A program made the position numbers and the translations under genes. Below the pieces are notes generated by a model, which saw only the letters and a list, made by a program, of their open reading frames with translations, made no database searches and had not been told where the DNA came from. A stretch of DNA of 64,000 nucleotides from Paguma larvata (lineage: Eukaryota > Chordata > Mammalia > Carnivora > Viverridae), in the NCBI GenBank assembly GCA_030068075.1, contig CM057839.1:23320167-23384166 (forward strand), read 5' to 3'. Positions 55,749 to 64,000 of this stretch are shown here, piece by piece; position 1 is the stretch's first letter; each line of letters begins with the position of its first letter.

Positions 55749-55835
55749 CCTTGGTTTCTAATATTTGAGGTGCTAATGTGAGCAACTCCCATAGACAATG
55801 GGAACTCCCGGAATAAGACTTTTAACACTCTCTTC
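55749..55835 (+). repeat. diverged local duplication, copy 1
   Basis: Contains GGTGCTAATGTGAGCAACTC, ATAGACAATGGGAACTC and GACTTTTAACACTCTCTTC. It aligns by eye with 56411-56501 in the same orientation. The family, if any, is unknown to me. Confidence 0.7.
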
Positions 55836-55879
55836 ACACACACACCACACACACACATACCACTCACACTCACACAAAC
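55836..55879 (+). repeat. CA-rich imperfect repeat
   Basis: CACACACACACCACACACAC-type units with ACTCACACTCACAC, directly after copy 1 of the local duplication. Confidence 0.9.
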
Positions 55880-56232
55880 CTCTAAGATAAAGATTGTTGT
55901 TTTTATCAGGAAACAAGATTCTTTAGATTTCTTTTCTTTGCCTTTCATTGAATTTAGCTCTATTAACACATTAATTTCATGTTTATAAGTCAATATTTAT
56001 AATAGCTGTTAAGGTATGAACTTCATTGTTCAAACCTGGATATAGATGGATCTTTGTTTTTGGTCCTTATCCCTTGAGACTATGGGAAATCATTCTCAGA
56101 AACTAAGAACAAACAACGCTCAAATTTCATTGGCTAAAACGGGGTGTATAAGCTTCAGTGAACCTAGATAAACAAAATGATGATTTACTTGTTACTCAAT
56201 GTGTTTTGTAAAATATTGAATCTCGATACAGA

Positions 56233-56345
56233 TTTTATTTTACTTTTTAGCAGCGTTGACGTATAACTGAAATACAAAAAAAATTGCATCCATTTAATGT
56301 ATACATATTGATGAGTTACTACTCAATGTGTTCAGTGTATGTTGG
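56233..56345 (-). mobile_element. possible L1 3' UTR scrap, minus
   Basis: GACGTATAACTGAAATACAA, TTGCATCCATTTAATGTATA and CATATTGATGAGTTACTACT resemble the reverse L1 3' UTR (GGTATAATTGACATACAATA, AAGTGTACAATTTGATGAGT). Confidence 0.5.
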
Positions 56346-56410
56346 CTGAAGCGATTTACTAAACTTTATTCTGTTCTGTTTTATTGTAATTCAATTATCT
56401 CCCTTAGCTT

Positions 56411-56501
56411 CATTGGTAGCTTTTAATAGTTAAGGTCCTAATGTGAGCAGCTCCCAAAGACAATGGAGGCTCGTAGACCATGACTTTAAACACTTCCTCT
56501 C
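56411..56501 (+). repeat. diverged local duplication, copy 2
   Basis: Contains GGTCCTAATGTGAGCAGCTC, AAAGACAATGGAGGCTC and GACTTTAAACACTTCCTCT, paired with 55749-55835. Some similarity extends left (CATTGGTAGCTTTTAATAGT against CTTGGTTTCTAATATTTG). Confidence 0.7.
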
Positions 56502-58859
56502 CATTAAAAAACATAAATTACAATAATTATGTGATGAGTCATGGAAATATTTTTTTCCATTGCATGAGTACTAGTTGACAGTTCTTATAGGAAAAAGTTA
56601 TGTGTTTATATAATTTTCAAATATGATTTACTCTTTCCATGCCCAGAAAATCAGGATATAGAGAATATTTTAAATATGACATATTTATTCAAAAGAAAGG
56701 AATTGTAATTCTTACTAACCATATAGAACACAGATCTCTTTGATTTAATCTAAATTGATAGTACATTTTGTAATAGGCCAATGAAGTCTGTAACCCAGAC
56801 ACAAACCTTCTGTTGAATGTTTTGAGAAAATAGCATAGAAGCATTGATCACAAAGTAGTATTATTGGTTTTATGATATCAACAAAAGCCTTATTGTATCC
56901 ACCAAATGTAGGCTCCATACTTGTATAAAATACTGCATTTACTACTGGATTTATAATGTATACGCCAGTGTTTATTTTCAGAAAATAAGCAAGTATACAC
57001 ATTTTAATCAATAACAGTACTGAAAGAAAAATATTTTTAAGATATCAGTAGATACCATTATCACATTTGAACAATTATATAATGTTACTTCAATCATATG
57101 CATACCTCATACACACTTTTGAAATGTTCTAAAATTGTTGTATTCTATACAAGAGTTTATAGAAAGGTGAGAAAGAGGAGTGATTTAGAATTTTAAGCTG
57201 ATAAATTTTTATATGTCGAAAATTTGATGAAGGAATTGGAAAACTATTTATGAGAGAGCAGAAGGTACACCCTTCCATGGCATAAAATGAGGACCTGAAA
57301 ATATAGGAAATCTTAATAAGAAACAGTCTTAAAATATCATAGTGTGATGTCTCTTTATGGTTCCATTCAGTTTAAACCAAATTAAGAATGATGATAACAA
57401 ATTCCCCAAAGTCCATAATCCCCGTGCGTGGCTAAATAGCTAAACCTCGTGAAAATGCACGACTCAGAATTTGTGCAAAATAGTGACCAAGTAACATGCT
57501 TAATAGTATAATTCAAGGTATTTGTGTTTTTAAATTTGTATATGTCATACTTAAAGGATAAATTATGGACTGTGTCATGCCACAGAAATCTCTTAAATAA
57601 AATTCAGGAATGAGTCCCTAAAAGTTCAATAGATGGCCTTTCTGATAAATGTTCAGTGATGAAACCACCATGATTTCATTTGTTGTGTGTTAGTTATTTA
57701 ACCGCTTTTCCTGTTTTTCTGGTTGTTTAGTTGCAGTGAATGGAATTTATGGAAAGACAACAGAAGACAGCTGGGAGCAAGGGGAAAAGGAAATAGAGAT
57801 TTCAAGTAGAAGAAATGAGAGATTACATCATGTTTGGATATAGGACATTTTTCAGATGACATAAATCCAGATTAGCTTTCCTCGCTTAAAGTATTAGGCA
57901 AGGATAAGGATTAACACTTACGACATCTGAATAAAGTTGTTTTCTTTAGAACAGTGTTTTGGTAGTTTGAAAATGACATATTAAAGCTGCCTATAGTAAA
58001 GTATATTCTTCAGTTATTGTAAATACATTAAATAATATTTCTTGATAGATATTTTTCCTTTCTTAATAAATCATTACTCTCTTGATCCAGTGAGTTCCTT
58101 TCTTTGTTGCTAGGTAGTATGTAAAAAATTTACTGCGTCTTCTTTAATTTCATCCAGCACATAAAGCTAAAGATCTGAGACTTCCTCAGTTAATAATAAT
58201 ATTCAAAGACAACTGTTACCAAACTGATTTATGATGTGAAAATTATGTCTAAGAACACAGAGAAATTATAGCTGCAATGTAGGCTTCCATTTCCATAGAA
58301 AAGCTAAAGTCTAAATCTGTAATCTCTTGATCTTTACAACTATTTTAGCTTCTGTCAATCTTGCTTAGGAATGCACACTGACCTGATTTTAGTAGTTGAT
58401 TATCTTTATTTCTAATGCTAAGGTGGATCACATATCCAAACTTGACCTAGTTACTACATTTGACACAGAAGGAACTTACTATGTATTGGTGTAAAATAGT
58501 TAGTAAAGTCATTATACATTTTCTTTCTGAATATTCTATACTTTATTATCACGTGCATTTTAAAATGAGAGAATGGAGAACTTAGAAGAAGGGGGAGCTG
58601 GAATTCTAGTAATGTGAATAAAATGATATGAACTAGGATTACAGAGTGTTTTGTTCAATTCATAGTTGAAGAATAGAGAGAATTCTATCTTATTACTCCA
58701 TAAAAGAGAAAAAAAATATTCAATATTTCTTTCACCTAATCTCTAAAGTTAGTGCGTCAATTCTGTGGTGCTGAAATTATACTTTTCCACAGTCATTTTT
58801 TGAAGTGCAACAAATAATAATAATGGGTCTAATTATTGAAGCAATACAAAAGTTTTAAG
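56502..58859. other. long unassigned AT-rich stretch
   Basis: About 2.4 kb with no recognised repeat or gene. A small CpG-bearing patch (CCCCGTGCGTGGC, CACGACTC) lies at 57420-57470. Confidence 0.5.
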
Positions 58860-58990
58860 AGTTTTACCTGTGAACATGAATTGCAAGAGTTTAAATTCTG
58901 CTTTGGCAATCTCTTATTTGTATAATGTTGTGCAATGTATTTACCCCCTCTATATAATAATTTTAATATCTAAATCATATATTAAGAGGT
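58860..58990 (+). mobile_element. possible MIR relic, plus
   Basis: GAGTTTAAATTCTGCTTTGG, CAATCTCTTATTTGTATAAT, GTTGTGCAATGTATTTACCC resemble the MIR middle (GAATCCTGGCTCTGCCACTT, ACTAGCTGTGTGACCTTGGG, CAAGTTACTTAACC). High divergence. Confidence 0.5.
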
Positions 58991-61009
58991 TCTCCGCTTG
59001 TGAGTCTGAATATTTTCAACATGCAAAACAAATCTTCCACATTTGAGATCACTGAATTTATTATAATATTTTTTTACTTCATCATCTTCACTAGAATCTT
59101 TATAAATATTTAGGAAAACATTCTGTTTCATAGCAAAGCTAGTAAATGCCAGTAAGCCTTTCTACCATCATAAATGCAACACTGTTGGAGCAGTATGGGC
59201 TATTTTCAGCTCCTCCTTTCTGGGAAACCATCCAAGGAACATAGGCAGAAAGGGTCACTTTGTTAAAAGACTATTTAAACATTCTTTTTTTCATAAAATC
59301 TGCTTCTACCTCTTGTTCACACTGGGTCTTTCAAGACCCCTTGTTCCAAGAAGTCCTGCAATGCATTTTCCTTTCTCTATCTTTGTATTGCTTTTTAAAA
59401 TATTCTGACCCATTAAAATAAAACATTGAAGTCTGAGAAGGTCTGTGGTAGTAGGAGATTATAAATAAATGCAGACACAAGTAAGGCAATAAAAAATTCA
59501 TATTTAAACTATTTCAACAATTTTCTGTGGTATATATGATTTTTAAAACATTTGAAGCATCATTATATACAAGATTTCACGAATTCACTAAATTTACTTC
59601 ATTGTAACTTTGGTAAGAGATAAAATCAATAGGAGATAAGTAGGACAAAATAATGTTCTCATTCTTTCGGTTATGCATTGGTGCAAAACAAACCATTACA
59701 CAACCTGGTGACTTCAAATAACCATTGCAAGGATTTATTTTGTTCACACATCTGGTTACATAAACAAACTGTTAGAATAATCTCTTCATTAAGAAATTTA
59801 ACAGCAAGTCATTTCAAGTGTTAAATTATGTTTGTGGAATTCTTTAAATAGTTTACTTTGGGGATCTTTAGATAGTTTAATAGGAGGGACCTCCAACACT
59901 ATAGATCTAATTTTTCTGATAATAGGACCCCATTTTTCTTTCTTGAAGAACTCCAATGCTTAGTATGTAAAAATGTATATATACATTCATTACAATTGGA
60001 AATATATTCCTTATGACATTACTTGGATTATTTTGAAGTTTTTCGTAATATTTTCATCACTTCTATTTTGTAAAATATCATTTGATCTGTTAACACGATC
60101 TAATCTTAGGACCTAAACCAGCTGTCTGATGGCAAGATAAACAATAATAAAATATTTCTATGTTAATAAGACATTTTTCATCTCCAAATTTTATTTTAGA
60201 ATATTTGAAAAATGCAATTAACTACCACTCCATTGTTAACTTTTTGGAGAAGACACACCTTTCATAGATTTACTGTACTTAATATTTGAAAGGATGCATG
60301 GTTATAAGATTTGGCTCTGGTCTTTAGCAAAGTTTTGATTTTTGTTTGTTTTTTCTCATTCCAGCTTCCTTTTCAGTAGTTTTGTCATTATTGACCCTTT
60401 CTTCATCTGAGGTATTTGTGTCCTTAAGGCATATCCATTTCATTTTTAGTCACAAACTTATTTAGCATTAATAAATATTGATAGACTGATTCACACTGAT
60501 TATCAGTAAATATCAGTAATATCTGATAAATATATAAATAAATAAAATAAATAGCTGATAATGTTTAATATTTTTCCGATCAGCTATTTATGGGGTCTGC
60601 TCTATATTACACTATCTGTATGAAAATTTTAATGATATTATACTTATATTCATTGTTAAAATGTTGAAGGCATGCCATTTGTTTTTCAGTTGCAATCATT
60701 ATTTTCACTTTTGCAGTTTTCTTCTATTTGTGGAGTCAGTGATTTTTTTATGTATCATAGTTTTATAGGCCATTTGATGTTTTGTGGAACTCTCAAATAT
60801 GTGTCTACATTAAATGACAGTTTTTTGTTTTTGTTTTTTTTATCACGTGATGTTTTAAGTAAAAGGTAGAACATATTTGGGGTGGAAAGTAATTATTCTG
60901 AGAGCTCATAAGTTATCACGTATTTTGGCTTAACAAATAAGCTTTCAGCCAAAGTTTAAGTTGCTTACTCTAAATAGGCTAGATTTTTAGCAGAATCTGA
61001 CATAAATTC
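58991..61009. other. unassigned AT-rich DNA; LTR-like scrap at 59660-59785
   Basis: TATGCATTGGTGCAAAACAA, ACCATTACACAACCTGGTGA and GGATTTATTTTGTTCACACA at 59660-59760 resemble the reverse of old LTR/MER words (GCTGCGTAACAAACCACCCC, AAACTTAGTGGC, CATTTATTTTGCTCACG). No gene or other repeat is seen. Confidence 0.4.
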
Positions 61010-61290
61010 TGAGAACAAATTGATGGAGGCTAGAGGAGAGTAGGTGAGGGGATGGGCATTATGAGTGAAAGGAAGTGGGGGGTACAGTTATAGAGTGAAT
61101 AAGTCATGGGAATAAAAGTCACAGCATAGGGATTATAATCAATGTTACTGTAATAAGAGTTGATATCTGATGGTAGCTAAAGTGGTGGTGAGCACAGAAT
61201 AACATATAAACTTGTTAAGTCATTTTGTTTTATGCATGAAACTAATATAACATGTGTCAACTATACTCAGAAAATAAAACGAAATAATAT
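61010..61290 (+). mobile_element. old LINE-1 3' UTR, plus
   Basis: GAGGAGAGTAGGTGAGGGGA, ATAAAAGTCACAGCATAGGG, TGATATCTGATGGTAGCTAA, AGTGGTGGTGAGCACAGAAT, AACTAATATAACATGTGTCA and ACTATACTCAGAAAATAAAA follow the L1 3' UTR order. Only the UTR remains. Confidence 0.75.
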
Positions 61291-61530
61291 AAATACATAT
61301 AAGCCAAGTTTATCTCCTGTTAAATAAGTGATTTTACCTATTTGTCACATGCAGTGCAATTAACCAATGTAAACATCGGATTTATTAATATTACAAATGA
61401 TATTTGTTTTTAGAAGTATTGGTGGTAATTTTGATTAAGAAATGTTATTATTGCTTTGATTCAGATAATTAATAGTTTAGAGAGAAGAAATATCTAGTGA
61501 AAAAATTTCCATTAAAAAGTAAATTATTTA

Positions 61531-61749
61531 GAGGCATCCAGGGTGGCTCAGTCGGTTAAGCGGCCCACTTCAGCTCAGGTCATGATCTCACGGTCTGTGA
61601 TTTCGAGCCCCACGTCGGGCTCTGTGCCGACAGCTCAGAGCCTGGAGCCTGCTCTAGGATTCTGTGTCTCCCTCTCTCTCTGCCCTTCCCCTGCTCACGT
61701 TCTGTCTCTATGTCTCTCAAAAATAAATAAACGTTAAAGAAAAATTTTA
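61531..61749 (+). mobile_element. young CAN-SINE, plus, with perfect 17-bp target duplication
   Basis: Head GAGGCATCCAGGGTGGCTCA then GTCGGTTAAGCGGCCCAC, TTTCGAGCCCCACGTCGGGC, GTGCCGACAGCTCAGAGCCT, CTCTCTCTGCCCTTCCCCTG, tail AAAAATAAATAAACGTTAAA. AAAAAGTAAATTATTTA flanks it at 61514-61530 and 61750-61766. The many remaining CpGs and the perfect duplication point to recent insertion. Confidence 0.97.
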
Positions 61750-61766
61750 AAAAAGTAAATTATTTA

Positions 61767-64000
61767 AAATATGGGTATATAAATTCTCTTCTAAATGTTG
61801 GGATTGGATAAGTTTATTTTTTAAGCCTCTTCTCATATTCTAAAATTATGCCATAATAGTTAATCTTTCAGGAACAATCTATTAAAGGTTTTTAAAAAAA
61901 TTCTATTTGTACAAATTTTGCCCCCAAATGAGATGTTAAACTACATAAAATTGGAGCAACTGCAACTTTGGAATTTCACCTGTTAAATTTAGGCCTGGGA
62001 AATATATATTTTTATTTAATATATTGAAATAAAAACAATAATTTAATACAATAAAAAAGAATTCTCCTTTGAGCACCATGTATAGAATGTGCATGGATCT
62101 TTTCTTTATTTTCTTTCACTTTATTTAGTCTTCTGTGGAATTCTATTTAAAGCCAGTGTGATCTTTATGTTCAAATCAGCCCTGCAGGGCTGTTGAACAA
62201 AATGAATAATGAGCCCAGTGGGATCTGACTAGCTATGTCTCAGTTTGTCATGCTGAAAATTAATTGAGAATGAGGAATTTGCAATAAAACTATAACTTCA
62301 GAGTGTTGGTCTCTATTGGTAGGAACTGACAAAAGTAAAAAAAATGTGCTATGCAGGATATAACTTAAGTTTATCTGATATATACCTTTTTAAAAATGAT
62401 ATTTACATAATTTTATAAATCCTGAAATACTAGGTAAGTGAACAAAAGGTGAGTCTTTTTGTTCAGCAAAGTATAACAAGGGTAACAATATTTCTAATAA
62501 CTATAATTTGCTAAAAACCCAGAGGGCTATGCATTTACTATTGCCAACATCAGGATGGAAACTGAAAACATAAACCATTATCTATACTTTGCCAATATCC
62601 CAGATGGTTTCTGTCATATAAAGATAGAAAAAAATAGTGCTAAAATTTTGTTTTCAACTAACTGATTTGGGGTTTTTTAAATAGTAATTATATGCTTGAA
62701 TTTATGCAATTTAATTTTATCCTGATATATTAAATACTTAGTTTTGTGTATCATAGAATTTGAAATTTTGTTTGCAATAACAATGTTATCAATTCATGGA
62801 ATGCAAATTATATATGCAGACTTATATGCTCATAGGAAGAAAGAAAAGATAAATCTAAGATCAATCAAAAACATTTTAATGTGGACAAGAGACGGGGATA
62901 CCTACTCATAAGTATTACTTTTAACTAATATTCAAAAATTCATATATATATTTGCTTCTTATTAGCATGTGTCTATTTTTGAAATGCAATACATGAACTA
63001 TTATTTTAAAACATCAAGAAAATGACATATTATTAATGAAATAACAAACTGTGAATTCTTCTTTGCTATTAAGATAAGACCTAATGGGGTAATTGTCAAA
63101 ATGTTTAAAACGTTTCTTGAGCATTCATTGTTTTAAAGGAAGCCTATGTGTGCAAACAGATTTTGTGTATATTCTTGCTTTAGGGAATCTTGCAGAGCTA
63201 TAAAATAAAATAGCACTTTTTAAATAAAATTTAATACTGCTTCTAAGCCTTTATTCATGCAACAGAAACATTTGCTTTGACCTATAGTCCCAGAGCACCT
63301 ACGAACTGCAGTCATTTACTACTTTAAACATAAATGCAACTTTCTTTTGAAGATAGAATTATGTTATGGTATATTTTCTGAAGTACATTGTTCCTTTTTC
63401 CTTTCCTTTTGGTTTTCACTTTATTTACTTATTTATTTAACAACAGTGGCCCTACTTTTAGGAGAATAAAAATATACAACGTTATTTTTTGTATGTACAT
63501 TTTACATATTTTTTATTTTTAAAATTGAAAAATCCCCTGACCAAAATTTGTTTTATATGAACCTGAAAGCAGAGTATTTCACGTTATGTTGATAGTATAG
63601 AAATTGGCTTATGAACTCAGGATCAAATCTTTCTCATTATTTCAGGAATAAGCTGTAAATTATAAATATCTGCTAAATTATGATCAATATCTGAGCAGGC
63701 CTAGAAGATATTTAAAGCAGTACAAAACGTAAAAGTTGTATTACTCTACCAACTTCCTTTCTGTAGTAGAAAATAATAAAAAGTAATAAAATAGGTCTAT
63801 GAAATAGCAAAAAAATCAGTTCTCATCATGATTAAAAATCTATTGTTTTATATCTCATTATGATGACCTAAGCATGTGCTTAATTATATTATTGATCATT
63901 CAAGCTCTGTCTGAATGTCACTGGGAAAAAATATGTACCAAATGCAATATATAAGAATAGTTTTCAAGTTTAATATCTTTCCTTCACTTCCACTTAAATC
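61767..64000. other. unassigned AT-rich DNA with a GC-rich palindrome
   Basis: No named repeat or gene to the end of the window. A GC-rich perfect palindrome lies at 62177-62192. Confidence 0.5.
62169..62198. repeat. palindrome / hairpin in AT-rich DNA
   Basis: CAGCCCTGCAGGGCTG at 62177-62192 is a perfect 16-bp palindrome. Outside it, GTTCAA (62169-62174) pairs with TTGAAC (62193-62198), with two unpaired bases AT on the left. Confidence 0.95.

Noticed and set aside
1..64000. Nuclear mitochondrial insertion, viral genome segment or bacterial cassette
   Set aside because: I read through for mitochondrial rRNA/tRNA-like strings, compact operons and ribosome-binding sites and saw none. All long recognisable segments are mammalian repeats.

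Overview
The window is mammalian nuclear DNA from a carnivore, most probably a cat (Felidae). The main evidence is about 28 copies of a tRNA-derived SINE whose head reads GGGGCACCTGGGTGGCTCAG in the plus orientation, followed by a B-box-like GTTCGAGCCCC, a CT-rich middle and an AATAAA-rich A tail. This is the felid form of the CAN-SINE (SINEC_Fc-like). Carnivore LINE-1 3' ends, MIR/L2 relics and old MaLR/ERVL LTRs agree with this. The DNA is AT-rich, with few CpGs outside the youngest SINEs.

No host protein-coding gene, exon, tRNA gene, rRNA gene or CRISPR array could be supported. Open reading frames of 60 to 171 codons are chance ORFs or fall in transposon sequence. The window therefore looks like a gene desert or the inside of a very large intron. 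The annotation is in effect a map of mobile elements, simple repeats and unassigned single-copy-looking DNA.

Layout: 1-9.7 kb holds scattered SINEs, two L1 3' ends, MIR relics and an MLT2-like LTR with a long (CA)n tract. 9.7-12.2 kb is a decayed plus-strand L1 ORF2 to 3' end. 12.6-13.0 kb is a MaLR (MLT1-like) solo LTR with a clean 5-bp target duplication. 14.0-14.9 kb is a young L1 insertion with its 5' part inverted (twin priming). 18.4-22.9 kb has SINEs, a MaLR LTR and two old L1 3' ends, one with a local inverted duplication. 26.0-33.8 kb is an old L1 in minus orientation (3' UTR, ORF2, probably the inter-ORF region and part of ORF1). It has been split by six SINEs and by a 1.29-kb solo LTR with a perfect 6-bp target duplication. 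34-46 kb is a SINE-rich stretch with tetranucleotide and CA repeats. 46-64 kb is mostly unassigned AT-rich DNA with sparse SINEs, a hAT-type MITE-like element, L1/L2/MIR scraps and a diverged local duplication near 56 kb.

Nothing here looks like a new gene system. The most informative signals are insertion-history signatures: twin priming, nested and serial insertions and solo LTRs. Beyond those there are a few unexplained local repeats and palindromes. Family names are from memory of consensus sequences and were not checked by RepeatMasker; element boundaries without a visible target duplication are good to about 10-20 bases.
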